Source of the DNA: Methylobacterium trifolii
Lineage (GTDB): Bacteria > Pseudomonadota > Alphaproteobacteria > Rhizobiales > Beijerinckiaceae
Direction of reading: 5' to 3'
Length of the DNA: 64,000 bases
NCBI RefSeq assembly: GCF_022179685.1
Contig: NZ_BPRB01000063.1
Span: forward strand, 1-64,000
Position numbers and translations under genes: made by a program. Shown here one piece after another: positions 54,384 to 64,000 of this stretch. Position 1 is the first letter of the stretch. Each line of letters opens with the position of its first letter. The notes under the pieces were generated by a model. The model ran no database searches and was not told the origin of the DNA. It saw nothing but the letters and a program-made list of their open reading frames with translations.

Positions 54384-55523
54384 GTGTCATCCGCCCAAGC
54401 CCCCCTTCGTGACGACGGCCCCCCGGCCGCGGACGCGGACGGCCACACCGCCCCCCTGATCGCGTTCGAGGGCGTCTCCAAGACCTATGTGGGCCGCGCC
54501 GGCGCGGTCCCCGTCCCGGCCCTGTCGGGGATCGACCTCGCGGTCCCGACCGGCTCGGTGCTCGGCGTGATCGGACGCTCAGGCGCCGGCAAGTCGACCC
54601 TGATCCGCCTCGTCAACGGCCTGGAGCGGCCGAGCGCCGGCCGCGTCCTGGTCGGCGGCGCGGAGGTCTCGGCCCTGGGGGAGGGGGAGCTGCGGGCGGT
54701 GCGGGCCCGCGTCGGCATGATCTTCCAGCACTTCAACCTGCTGTCCTCGCGCACCGCCGCGGGCAACGTCGCCCTGCCCCTGGAAATCGCGGGGCGACCG
54801 CGGGCGGCGATCCGCGACCGCGTCGCGGAACTGCTGGCGCTCGTCGGGCTGGAGGCGCAGGCCGGGCGCTACCCGGCCGAGCTGTCGGGCGGCCAGAAGC
54901 AGCGCGTCGGCATCGCCCGCGCGCTGGCGACCGCGCCCGACGTGCTGCTCTCGGACGAGGCCACCTCGGCCCTCGACCCGGAGACCACGCGGTCCATCCT
55001 CGCCCTGCTGCGGCGCATCAACCGGGATCTCGGCCTCACCATCGTGCTCATCACCCACGAGATGTCGGTGATCCGCGCCGTGGCCGACCGCGTCGCCGTG
55101 CTGGAGCACGGCCGGATCGTGGAGCAGGGCGACGTGTTCGAGGTGTTCACCCGGCCGCGGGCCGAGATCACCCGGACGCTGCTCGCCGCCGAGATGGGCC
55201 TGTCGCTGCCGCCCACCCTCGCCGGGCGGCTCACCGCCGCGCCGCTCGCGGGCGCCGCGGCCGTGCTGCGCATCGCCTTCCGCGGGCCGCACGCCTCCGA
55301 CCCGATCATCGCGCGGCTCGCCCGCGAGACCGGAATCGAGGCCAACATCCTGTCGGGCACCGTGGACGAGATCGGCGGCCAGCCCTTCGGGTCGCTGGCC
55401 GTCTCGCTCCCGCCCGGCCCCGACGTGACGGCGCGGGCCGTCGCCTTCCTGGAGGCGCACGGGCTGGTCGCCGACCTCGTCGGCTACCTGCCGCGCTCCG
55501 AGGAGGACCGCCGTGTCGCCTGA
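54384..55523 (+). CDS. metN: methionine ABC transporter ATP-binding protein
   Basis: A 379-residue MetN. Walker A GRSGAGKST, signature LSGGQKQR, Walker B VLLSDEATSALDPET, H-loop LITHEM. The C-terminal NIL domain (about 305-379, VLRIAFRGPHASDPIIARL...) is the methionine-sensing inhibitory domain. GTG 54384 is selected by GAGGAA 6 nt upstream; the frame is open further up without homology. The leader (54217-54383) shows no SAM riboswitch that I recognise. Confidence 0.92.
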   Translation: MSSAQAPLRDDGPPAADADGHTAPLIAFEGVSKTYVGRAGAVPVPALSGIDLAVPTGSVLGVIGRSGAGKSTLIRLVNGLERPSAGRVLVGGAEVSALGEGELRAVRARVGMIFQHFNLLSSRTAAGNVALPLEIAGRPRAAIRDRVAELLALVGLEAQAGRYPAELSGGQKQRVGIARALATAPDVLLSDEATSALDPETTRSILALLRRINRDLGLTIVLITHEMSVIRAVADRVAVLEHGRIVEQGDVFEVFTRPRAEITRTLLAAEMGLSLPPTLAGRLTAAPLAGAAAVLRIAFRGPHASDPIIARLARETGIEANILSGTVDEIGGQPFGSLAVSLPPGPDVTARAVAFLEAHGLVADLVGYLPRSEEDRRVA

Positions 55524-56178
55524 GATGATGCGCCTGCTCACCCAGGCGACGGCCGACACCCTGACCATGGTGGCGCTGGCAGCGGGCCTGGGCACCCTGT
55601 TCGGCCTGCCGCTGGGCGTCTTCCTGGCCACCAGCCGGCGCGGCGAGTTGCTGGCGGCGCCCTGGCTGAACGGCGTCCTCGGCTTCGTCGTCAACGCGAC
55701 GCGCTCGACGCCCTTCATCATCCTCGTGGTGGCGATCATCCCGTTCACGCGGCTGATCGCGGGCACCTCGATCGGCACGATGGCCGCGACCGTGCCCCTC
55801 ACCATCGCCGCCACGCCCTTCATCGCCCGCCTCGTCGAGGCCGCGATCCGCGAGGTCGACCACGGCCTCGTGGAGGCCGCCCGCGCCTTCGGGGCGAACC
55901 CGGCCCAGATCATCCTCAAGGTGCTGATCCCCGAGGCGCTGCCCGGCATCGTGCTCGGGCTCACCCTCGCCGTGGTCTCGCTGCTGGGCTTCTCCGCCAT
56001 GGTCGGCGCGGTCGGTGGCGGCGGCCTGGGCGACCTCGGCATCCGCTACGGCTACCAGCGCTTCCGGCCCGAGATGATGCTCGCGGTCGTGGTCGTGCTG
56101 ATCGTCCTCGTCCAGGCGGTGCAGAGCCTCGGCGAGCGCCTCGCACGCCGCCTGAACCGGCGCATCCGCCGGGCCTGA
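55513..56178 (+). CDS. metI: methionine ABC transporter permease
   Basis: A 221-residue inner-membrane permease with five hydrophobic helices and the EAA loop (EAARAFGANPAQIILKVLIPEALPGIV). VNATRSTPFIILVVAIIPF and GAVGGGGLGDLGIRYGYQRF are MetI hallmarks. GTG 55513 overlaps metN by 11 nt, with GAGGAGG upstream. Confidence 0.93.
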   Translation: MSPEMMRLLTQATADTLTMVALAAGLGTLFGLPLGVFLATSRRGELLAAPWLNGVLGFVVNATRSTPFIILVVAIIPFTRLIAGTSIGTMAATVPLTIAATPFIARLVEAAIREVDHGLVEAARAFGANPAQIILKVLIPEALPGIVLGLTLAVVSLLGFSAMVGAVGGGGLGDLGIRYGYQRFRPEMMLAVVVVLIVLVQAVQSLGERLARRLNRRIRRA

Positions 56179-56214
56179 CCGCCTGCCTTACTCTCCCCGA
56201 ACGGATTCCCCACG

Positions 56215-56991
56215 ATGCTGCGCGTCCTCGTCGCCCTGTTCGCCCTCGGTCTCGCATCGGCGCAGGCCGAGCCCCTCACGCGCGTACGGATCGGGGCGAC
56301 GCCCGGCCCGCACGCCCAGATCCTGGAGGCGGTCAAGCCGATCGCGGCCCGGAACGGCCTCGACCTGCAGATCATCGAGTTCTCGGATTACGTGATCCCG
56401 AACGAGGCCCTCTCGGCCGACGAGATCGAGGCCAACTCCTTCCAGAATCAGCCCTTCCTCGACAACCAGAAGGCCGACCGCGGCTACCGGATCGAGCCGG
56501 TGGGGCTCACCGTGAACTTTCCCCTCGGGATCTATTCGAAGCGCCACAAGAGCTTCGACGCGGTGCCCGTCGGCGGCAGCGTCGCGATCCAGAACGACCC
56601 GACCAACGGCGGCCGCTCCCTGCTGCTGCTCCAGGACAAGGGCGTGATCAAGCTCGCCGCCGGCGTCGGCACCAAGCCGACCGTCGCCGACATCGTCGAG
56701 AACCCGCGGCGCCTGCGCTTCATCGAGGTCGACGCCGCCCAGACCCCGCGGGCGCTGGAGGACGTGGATGCGGCGGCCGTCAACACCAACTACGCCACGC
56801 CCGCCGGCCTGAAGCCCTCGGACGCCATCCTCAAGGAGGACCCCAAGGGCCCCTACGTCAACCTCCTCGCGGTGCGCGCCGTGGACAAGGACAAGCCCTG
56901 GGTGAAGGCCCTGGTCGAGAGCTACCGCAGCCCGGAGACCAAGGCCTTCATCGAGAAGACGTTCGGCGGTGCCGTGCTCACGAGCTGGTAG
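56215..56991 (+). CDS. metQ: methionine ABC transporter substrate-binding protein (NlpA family)
   Basis: A 258-residue periplasmic binding protein: VRIGATPGPHAQILEAVKPIAARNGLDLQIIEFSDYVIPNEAL, NSFQNQPFLDN, VAIQNDPTNGGRSLLLLQDKGVIKL and AAVNTNYATPAG are MetQ motifs. The signal peptide ends AQAEP and has no lipobox Cys, so unlike E. coli MetQ it would be a soluble periplasmic protein. It follows metI by 36 nt. Confidence 0.92.
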   Translation: MLRVLVALFALGLASAQAEPLTRVRIGATPGPHAQILEAVKPIAARNGLDLQIIEFSDYVIPNEALSADEIEANSFQNQPFLDNQKADRGYRIEPVGLTVNFPLGIYSKRHKSFDAVPVGGSVAIQNDPTNGGRSLLLLQDKGVIKLAAGVGTKPTVADIVENPRRLRFIEVDAAQTPRALEDVDAAAVNTNYATPAGLKPSDAILKEDPKGPYVNLLAVRAVDKDKPWVKALVESYRSPETKAFIEKTFGGAVLTSW

Positions 56992-57043
56992 GTCGGGGCG
57001 GGGCCGGATCGCTATGTAGGGCTGACAGGACGGCCGGCCTGCT

Positions 57044-57059
57044 GTAACCTGTGGGTTAC
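57044..57059. promoter_or_regulatory. inverted repeat upstream of the toxin-antitoxin genes
   Basis: GTAACC and GGTTAC around TGTG. The position, just before the ancestral toxin start, suits autoregulation by the antitoxin, whose C-terminal half contains a helix-turn-helix. Confidence 0.55.
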
Positions 57060-57103
57060 GAAATCGACGGCGCGATGCTCCGAGAAACGGACGCGTTCAA
57101 GAA

Positions 57104-57400
57104 GTGATCAAGGGTCTCCGCGACAAGGCCGCGGTGGGCGTGATCAACCTGCGCCTCAAGAGGCTGGCGCAGGGCAACCCCGGTGACGCGGAGCCGGTCG
57201 GCGGTGGCGTGAGCGAACTCAAGATCGATTTCGGCCCCGGATATCGCGTCTATTACAAGATATTCTCGAACGGCACGATCATACTATACGGAGGCGATAA
57301 GGACGATCAGCCGGGCAACATCAAATCGGCCAAAGCCCTGGCAAAATCCATCGACGAGACTCTTGAAGAGAAACGTGACGATGCCAGTCGAAATCACTGA
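57104..57400 (+). CDS. RelE/ParE-superfamily toxin, N-terminally truncated by frameshift
   Basis: The readable product of 98 residues (VIKGLRDKAAVGVINLRLKRLAQGNPGDAEPVGGGVSELKIDFGPGYRVYYK...) matches the addiction-module killer (HigB-like RelE/ParE) family. Full-length members have about 18 more residues before this point. Those residues are present upstream in another frame: GTG 57051 reads GYEIDG...RETDAFKK and meets TGA at 57105. Inserting one G (TGATC to TGGATC) would restore a continuous protein with W-I-K-G-L-R-D. The toxin is therefore probably inactive, or the base is a sequencing error. It overlaps the antitoxin by 20 nt. Confidence 0.75.
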   Translation: MIKGLRDKAAVGVINLRLKRLAQGNPGDAEPVGGGVSELKIDFGPGYRVYYKIFSNGTIILYGGDKDDQPGNIKSAKALAKSIDETLEEKRDDASRNH

Positions 57401-57695
57401 TTGGGACCCTTCCGAGTATCTGGACGACGAAGAGTCGATCAGAGCCTATCTCAATGCCGCCTTCGAGGACGGCGATCCGAAACTGATCGCGTCGGCCATC
57501 GGAGATGTCGCCCGCGCGCGCGGCATGACGCAGATCGCCCGCGAGACCGGGTTCGCCCGCGAAGCCCTCTACCGGGCGCTCTCCGGGACGGGCAATCCGG
57601 AACTGGGGACAGTCATCGGGGTCCTGAAGTCGCTGAACATGACGGTTCGCGTCGAACCGATCGAGCGGCAGGTCGCCGGAGCATCGGATTTTTAG
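57381..57695 (+). CDS. HigA-like addiction-module antidote protein
   Basis: A 104-residue antitoxin of the putative addiction module antidote family: ITDWDPSEYLDDEESIRAYLNAAFEDGDPKLIASAIGDVARARGMTQIARETGFAREALYRALSGTGNPELGTVIGVLKSLNM is family-typical, with a Cro/C1-like helix-turn-helix in the second half. ATG 57381 is preferred over an ATG 6 codons upstream. The toxin-first order is usual for this family. Confidence 0.88.
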   Translation: MPVEITDWDPSEYLDDEESIRAYLNAAFEDGDPKLIASAIGDVARARGMTQIARETGFAREALYRALSGTGNPELGTVIGVLKSLNMTVRVEPIERQVAGASDF

Positions 57696-57728
57696 AGCGC
57701 TCTGCGACGAACGGCACCCTGAAACGCA

Positions 57729-57763
57729 GGAGCCGCCGCCGATGGTCGATCGGCGGCGGCTCC
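57729..57763. terminator. strong bidirectional hairpin between antitoxin and desulfurase genes
   Basis: Perfect 15-bp arms, GGAGCCGCCGCCGAT and ATCGGCGGCGGCTCC, around a 5-nt loop. It lies between convergent genes, 33 nt after the antitoxin stop and 22 nt beyond the desulfurase stop on the other strand. There is no T-run on either side, so it may stop or protect transcripts rather than act as a classic intrinsic terminator. Confidence 0.7.
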
Positions 57764-57785
57764 GGGTTCGTGATGCGTCGTGCCG

Positions 57786-59793
<2,008 letters not shown>

Positions 59794-59807
<14 letters not shown>

Positions 59808-61185
59808 GGTAGTTGCCGAGCAGCACGTTATCGAGGCGGGCGATCGCGTCCTCGACCAGGACGGCCGCCGAGAAGTAGCGGGTCACGAGGTGCGAGGCGA
59901 TGGAGTGGTCGTTGGTGCCCATGTAGCGCACCGACAGGCCGGGCTCGATCTCGCCGGTCACGCCCGACTTCTGCAGGGCGACCACGCCCTGCTCGCCCTC
60001 GCCGACGCGCAGCAGCAGGATCGAGGTGGTCTGCGCACCCGTGACGGGGTCGACGTCGATGGGCAGCTTGTCGCTCGGCACCAGCGGCACGCCGCGCCAG
60101 GTGATGAAGGGCGCGCCGAACAGGTGGACAACGACCGGCGGCACGCCCCGCCGGGTGGCCTCGCGGCCGAAGGCGGCGATGGCGCGCGGGTGCGCCACGA
60201 AGAAGGCGGGCTTCTTCCAGACCAGCGTCAGCAGCTCGTCGAGGTCGTCCGGGGTGGGGGGGCCCCCGCGGGTCGGGATGCGCTGGCGGCCGCCGACCTC
60301 GTGCAGCAGGCCGAACTGCGAGTTGTTGAGCAGCTCCCACTCCTCGCGCTCCTTCACGGCGTCGACCGTGAGGCGGATCTGCTCGCGGAGCTGGTCGATC
60401 TCGTTGGAATAGAGGTCGGTGACGCGGGTGTGGGTGTTGAGGATCGTCTGGATCGTCGAGAGGTGGTACTCGCGCGGATCGATCTCGTAATCGACGTAGG
60501 TCGTGGGCAGGCGCGGCTCGCCGGTATGGACGGCCAGGAGCTCGATGCCCTGCTCGCCGTGGCTGTTGGTGTGGCCCTTCAGCCGGTCGCGCTCCTCGAT
60601 GGACTGCGCGATGCGGGTCTTGATCGCGTCGTCCTCGATCGCCGTGCGGTCGAGGGTAAGGAGCGTCACCGCCGACAGGGCCTTCACGGCCGGCGCCGGG
60701 GCGTTCTCGCCCACGAGGTCGCCGTCACCGAAATAGTCGCCGCGGGTGGCGAGCCCCTGGCGCAGGCGGTTCTTGAACGGCCCGGACAGGGTCAGCTCGA
60801 CGGTGCCGTCGGCCACCACCGTGAGGCTGCGGCCGGACGAGCCCTCCTCGGCGATGGTCTCGCCGGCCTTGTGATGGCTCTCGCTGAACTTGTCGGCGAT
60901 GGCCGACAGCTCGGCATCGCCCAGGCGGCTGAACAGGGGGATCGCCCGCAGAGAAGCCGGGCTGATCGCGCGCTTCCTGTTCTCGCCGGCCAGTTCGATG
61001 CGGCCGGGCTTGGCCAGGACCACGGCGCGGCGGTTGACGCGGTAGACGCCGCCCGGCACGTCCACGAAGGGCAGGAGGCGCAGGAGCCAGCGCGGCGTGT
61101 TGGCCACGTTCTGGACCGAGGTGACGGTCGCAGTCGCAAGATTGCGTGCGGCGGAGGCGCTCACGCTCAAACCCGGTCCACTCAT
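59794..61185 (-). CDS. family 2 encapsulin shell protein with cNMP-binding-like insert
   Basis: A 463-residue HK97-fold shell protomer. N-terminal arm and start of the fold occupy about 1-75 (LATATVTSVQNVANTPRWLLRLLPFVDVPGGVYRVN). Residues about 78-185 form a cyclic-nucleotide-binding-like domain (IPLFSRLGDAELSAIADKF, GDYFGDGDLVGEN). The rest is the shell fold (TYVDYEIDPREYHLSTIQTIL, FFVAHPRAIAAFGREATRRGVPP, SVRYMGTNDHSIASHLVTRYFSAAVLVEDAIARLDNVLLGNY). ATG 61185 has GGAG upstream. By the usual rule a shell with this insert is family 2B. It assembles a protein nanocompartment around the desulfurase. Confidence 0.9.
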
Positions 61186-61663
61186 CGTTCGTCGTCTCCG
61201 TCTAAAAAGGTCTGGACAATGCCGCGCCGGTCCGCGCAGGCGGATACGGTCGACGGAGCGGTCTGCGCCCCATCGGCCCGGCCTCGAAACTGTATTCAGG
61301 GCAGCAGCGTCGGCGCGATACCGGTCGTCACGGCAGCGCACCAAGCCCGGCTTGCGCGAGCCCTCGGCGAAATCTTTCCGCCCGGTCGTCAAGCCGCAGG
61401 ATTGCTTGCCTGATTCCCGATATCGAACGGTCTAGTCTCGGCGTCGCGCCAGCGTCAAGAGATGGATTTTTCTATGTTTGGATGTTTGGCGACTAAGCGT
61501 TCTCTGAAGAATGAATTATAGAGAAACATGATCCGATATGAGGCGAATTCGTAGAATAATGATCTGCCGATTTCGTCCCAGGCAGGAGGATCGAGCGAAA
61601 ACCTTTCCGAAAGGTCATTCCTCTCCGGTCGCGCCCGGCGACGGGCCGCCCCTGCCGGTCGGA
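61186..61663. other. intergenic region between cysE and the encapsulin gene
   Basis: 478 nt, AT-richer than its surroundings between about 61440 and 61610. On the minus strand a TATAAT occurs at 61520-61515, upstream of the shell gene, but I see no good -35 partner at 17 nt. It may hold the promoter of the shell-desulfurase pair. A frame extending the shell protein upstream by 69 codons is open but has no homology or ribosome-binding site. Confidence 0.4.
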
Positions 61664-62557
61664 TCAGATGCCGTCGCCGAAGAACTGGTCCATGCTGAGG
61701 GCCGGGTCCTCGCCGCGGTGCATCCGCGAGACGACGCGGGCCGGGACGCCGGCCACGGTGGTGTGGGCGGGCACGTCGTGCAGCACCACCGCGGCGGCGG
61801 CGACCTTGGCGCCCTCGCCGACCCGGATGTTGCCGAGCACCTTGGCCCCGACGCTGAGCAGCACCCCGCGCTCGATCTTGGGGTGACGGTCGCCGCTCTC
61901 CTTGCCGTTGCCGCCGAGCGTCACCGACTGGAGGATCGACACGTCGTCGGCGATCACCGTGGTCTCGCCGATGACGACGCCGGTGGCGTGGTCGATGAAC
62001 ACCCCCGAGCCGATCCGCGCCGCCGGGTGGATGTCGGCCCCGAACACCTCGGAGATGCGGCTCTGGACGTGTAGGGCCAGCGTCGCCCGGCCCTGTTGCC
62101 AGAGCCAGTGGGCCACCCGGTAGCCTTCGAGGGCGGCCAGCCCCTTGTAGAACAGGAACGGGTCGATGTAGCGGCGGCAGGTCGGGTCGCGCTCGCGGAT
62201 GGCGACGAGGTCGCGCACCGCGTGCGCCCCGGCATGGGGGTCGGCCTCGAAGGCCGAGAGGCAGAGGTCGCGCATCGAGAGACGGGCGAGGTCGCCGTCG
62301 CCGAGCCGGTGAGCGAGGCGGTAGGCGAAGGCGCCGGCCAAGCTGCGCTGGTCCAGGATCGTGGCCTGGATGATGCCCGCGTAGAGGGGCTCCTCGATCA
62401 GGGCGGCCTCGGCCTCCGCGCGCATCGCGCGCCAGACCTCGGCCTCGCCGGTACTGCGGCTCGTGGCCCGCAGGGGGATCGGCGCCGTCGGCGCCTGCAA
62501 CGCGCTCGCCGCACTCATGGCGTCGTCCTCGGGATCGTCGGCATCGGTCCGGAGCAT
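61664..62557 (-). CDS. cysE: serine O-acetyltransferase
   Basis: Makes O-acetylserine, the precursor of cysteine. About 297 residues: an N-terminal helical domain (AEVWRAMRAEAEAALIEEPLYAGIIQATILDQ, LCLSAFEADPHAGAHAVRDLVAIRERDPTCRRYIDPFLFYKGLAAL) and a left-handed beta-helix of hexapeptide repeats with GADIHPAARIGSGVFIDHATGVVIGETTVIADDVSILQSVTLGG. The C-terminus ends GDGI, as required for docking to O-acetylserine sulfhydrylase. Starts at 62557 (AGGA) and 62518 (GAGGA) are both possible. It stands upstream of the encapsulin-desulfurase pair, a neighbourhood known for family 2 encapsulins. Confidence 0.93.
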   Translation of the reverse strand: MLRTDADDPEDDAMSAASALQAPTAPIPLRATSRSTGEAEVWRAMRAEAEAALIEEPLYAGIIQATILDQRSLAGAFAYRLAHRLGDGDLARLSMRDLCLSAFEADPHAGAHAVRDLVAIRERDPTCRRYIDPFLFYKGLAALEGYRVAHWLWQQGRATLALHVQSRISEVFGADIHPAARIGSGVFIDHATGVVIGETTVIADDVSILQSVTLGGNGKESGDRHPKIERGVLLSVGAKVLGNIRVGEGAKVAAAAVVLHDVPAHTTVAGVPARVVSRMHRGEDPALSMDQFFGDGI

Positions 62558-62576
62558 GCTCCGTCTTCCTGGTTCC

Positions 62577-62621
62577 GCATGATGTCGTCGGAAAACCGGA
62601 TTCCACTTTTCCGCATCATGC
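62577..62621. repeat. 45-bp palindromic intergenic element
   Basis: Outer arms GCATGATG and CATCATGC, inner arms GGAAAA and TTTTCC around CCGGATTCCAC. This resembles, from memory, a palindrome repeated many times in Hyphomicrobiales genomes. It sits exactly between the stop of the small 67-aa gene and cysE. Confidence 0.7.
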
Positions 62622-62825
62622 TCAGTTCACGCGCTTGAACAGGGTCGGAAGGTAATGGTGCAGGGTCTCGTGGCCGTCGAACTGCACGTCGATGGTGGGC
62701 GGGCGGCCCGGCTGCGGATGGATGCCGACCACGCGGCCGCGGGCGTGGCGCCAGATGCCGAGCACCTCGGCGAGGTCGAGACGGTCGAACACCACCTGGT
62801 CGCCGGGATTCATTCTCACGGACAT
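62622..62825 (-). CDS. small hypothetical protein upstream of cysE, 67 aa
   Basis: A 67-residue protein (MSVRMNPGDQVVFDRLDLAEVLGIW...) with a beta-rich, SH3-like pattern: GDQVVFDR, ARGRVVGIHPQP, TIDVQFDG, ETLHHYLPTLFKRV. The start is fixed by a strong GGAAGGAGG 5 nt before the ATG; an upstream-extended frame lacks such a site. It is the first gene of the cysE-side unit, and the excellent ribosome-binding site suggests it is well expressed. Function unknown. Confidence 0.7.
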   Translation of the reverse strand: MSVRMNPGDQVVFDRLDLAEVLGIWRHARGRVVGIHPQPGRPPTIDVQFDGHETLHHYLPTLFKRVN

Positions 62826-63114
62826 CGTTCCTCCTTCCTGCCGATCCGGCACCCGGCCCGCGAGGCTTCCCGGGCCGCCCCGGATCGAGGGGCGGGGAGG
62901 TCCTTCCCGAAGTGGCCCGTCGCCGGAGACGATTTGCATCGCGTGAGGCTCGATCGACAGCATTTATTTTGCTAAGCCTTTGTTATAGCTCGATATTTGT
63001 TGATCTTCGCGCGCTTTGCAAGCCTTCTCCGGCGATGCGTGCGCGACCGCACGCCTGCTGTAGAAGCGCAGCCGGCGCCGGCCCCGGCGCGCGCTTGGAT
63101 CGGGTGATGCGCCG
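62826..63114. promoter_or_regulatory. divergent promoter region of sulfur genes
   Basis: About 290 nt between the minus-strand small gene/cysE unit and the plus-strand YeeE/YedE genes. The part at 62960-63010 is AT-rich (GCATTTATTTTGCTAAGCC, TTGTTATAGCTCG) and is the probable promoter zone for one or both directions. No operator dyad is obvious. Confidence 0.45.
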
Positions 63115-63531
63115 ATGACCGCCTTCCTGCCTCCGCTCGCCGGCGGCCTCCTGATCGGCCTGTCGGCCGCGATGCTGCTGCTGCTCAACGGACGCATCGC
63201 GGGCATCAGCGGCCTCGTCGCCGGCCTTGGCAGCCGGCCGGGCGGGCGCTGGCTCGCCGACCTCGCCTTCGTGGCCGGCCTGATCCTCGGGCCGCCCCTG
63301 TTCGCGGTGCTCGCCGGGCACTGGCCCGCGATGCGCATCGCCGCCCCGCTGCCGGTGCTGGCGCTGGCCGGCCTGCTCGTCGGCTTCGGCACGCGGCTGG
63401 GCTCGGGCTGCACCAGCGGCCACGGCGTCGCCGGCCTCGCCCGGCTGTCGCCCCGCTCGATCGCCGCAGTCCTCACATTCCTGGCAAGCGGCATGGCCAC
63501 GGTCGCGGCCCTGCGCTGGCTCGTCCCGTGA
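63115..63531 (+). CDS. YeeE/YedE-family sulfur transporter half, first subunit
   Basis: A 138-residue membrane protein with four or five helices and the family motif LVGFGTRLGSGCTSGHGVAGLARLSPRS, whose conserved Cys handles thiosulfate-type substrates in the full-length homologues. This is a half-size (PmpA-like) protein paired with the next gene. It probably brings a reduced sulfur species into the cytoplasm. ATG 63115 has a weak ribosome-binding site. Confidence 0.85.
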   Translation: MTAFLPPLAGGLLIGLSAAMLLLLNGRIAGISGLVAGLGSRPGGRWLADLAFVAGLILGPPLFAVLAGHWPAMRIAAPLPVLALAGLLVGFGTRLGSGCTSGHGVAGLARLSPRSIAAVLTFLASGMATVAALRWLVP

Positions 63532-63992
63532 GCGCCGCCCCACGCATCGCCGCGGCGCTCGCCGCCGGCCTCGTCTTCGGCCTCGGGCTGTCGCTCTCGG
63601 GGATGCTCGATCCCGCCCGCGTGCGCGGCTTCCTCGACGTGACCGGGGATTGGGACCCGAGCCTCATCTTCGTCCTCGGCGGGGCGGTCACCGTCTCGGC
63701 GCTGGGCTACGTCCTCTCCCGACGCCTGCCGCGCCCGGCCTTCGATGCGCGCTTCCAGATCCCGGCCGGCCGCCGGATCGATGCGCCGCTGATCCTGGGG
63801 TCGGCCGTGTTCGGCATCGGCTGGGGCCTGTCGGGCCTGTGTCCCGGCCCGGCGGTCGCCGCCCTCTCGACCGGAGCGCTGCCCATCGTGGTCTTCGTGC
63901 TCGCGATGCTGGCCGGCATGGCGGGCCACCACATCCTCCGGGCACGTCCGTCGGGCGGCCGGCTGCCTTCGGGGCCGGGCGAGGGCCGCTGA
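63528..63992 (+). CDS. YeeE/YedE-family sulfur transporter half, second subunit
   Basis: A 154-residue membrane protein of the DUF6691/PmpB-like type: LVFGLGLSLSGMLDPARVRGFLDVTGDWDPSLIFVLGGAV, and the second conserved Cys in GWGLSGLCPGPAVAAL. GTG 63528 overlaps the first subunit by 4 nt, so the two are made together. The C-terminal 17 residues are unconserved. The gene ends 8 nt before the end of the window. Confidence 0.85.
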   Translation: MSAAPRIAAALAAGLVFGLGLSLSGMLDPARVRGFLDVTGDWDPSLIFVLGGAVTVSALGYVLSRRLPRPAFDARFQIPAGRRIDAPLILGSAVFGIGWGLSGLCPGPAVAALSTGALPIVVFVLAMLAGMAGHHILRARPSGGRLPSGPGEGR

Positions 63993-64000
63993 GGTCGCGG

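Noticed and set aside
61186-61392. 69-codon N-terminal extension of the encapsulin shell
   Set aside because: The extension has no shell-like sequence and no ribosome-binding site; conserved sequence begins at MSGPGLSVSASAARN with GGAG upstream.

Overview
The window is one stretch of a high-GC alphaproteobacterial chromosome, most likely Methylobacterium or a close Hyphomicrobiales (Rhizobiales) relative. The argument is the strong G/C third-position bias of nearly every gene, the block dgt-argS-SPOR-nagZ-tatABC, an lpxXL/adh2XL-type very-long-chain fatty acid (lipid A) cluster, and dispersed G/C-rich palindromic intergenic repeats. It is dense, mostly vertically inherited chromosome. One AT-richer insert (about 34.1-37.4 kb) stands out by base composition.

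Layout. 0-3.5 kb: end of a TonB-dependent receptor with a PepSY membrane protein (iron uptake), then DUF1003 and DUF502 membrane proteins and small hypotheticals. 4-11.3 kb: recG, pncA and a quinone oxidoreductase on the minus strand, mutL on the plus strand, and tRNA-Gly(GCC). 11.4-17.1 kb: Nudix hydrolase, fumarylacetoacetate-hydrolase-family protein, FAD-linked 2-hydroxyacid dehydrogenase, a multiply broken pseudogene, DUF2218 and an M29 aminopeptidase. 17.2-22.8 kb: ketoacyl synthase, SDR reductase, SH3 protein, zinc dehydrogenase, LpxXL acyltransferase and DUF1223. 22.9-31.9 kb: tatC/B/A, nagZ, SPOR protein, argS, a Gly/Tyr-rich exported protein, dgt and divergent erpA. 32.1-34.1 kb: a 654-residue exported protein of unknown function.

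34.5-37.4 kb: a two-gene operon of a DUF4297/Cap4-type nuclease and an SMC/Rad50-like ATPase with a CPTC zinc-hook motif. This is a Lamassu / ABC-three-component-like defence module with no ordinary middle component; a 56-codon ORF translationally coupled to the nuclease gene sits where one would be expected.

37.7-47.7 kb: a complete glucarate/galactarate catabolic cluster (two MFS transporters, lactonase, LysR regulator, GudD, GarL, GarR, GarD). Three of its transcription units share a 29-bp upstream motif that is probably the regulator's operator. 47.7-57.0 kb: organosulfur scavenging genes (three flavin monooxygenases, an acyl-CoA-dehydrogenase-like flavoenzyme, a sulfonate-type binding protein) plus a MetNIQ transporter. 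57.0-57.7 kb: a toxin-antitoxin pair whose toxin has lost its N-terminus through a 1-nt frameshift.

57.8-64 kb: a family 2 encapsulin operon. It encodes a shell protein with an inserted cyclic-nucleotide-binding-like domain, a SufS-type cysteine desulfurase with a disordered N-terminal extension of about 270 residues (probable cargo), serine acetyltransferase and a small protein, with a divergent YeeE/YedE-type sulfur transporter pair beside it. Together they suggest a compartment for cysteine-derived sulfur, with cysteine precursor supply and sulfur import encoded alongside.
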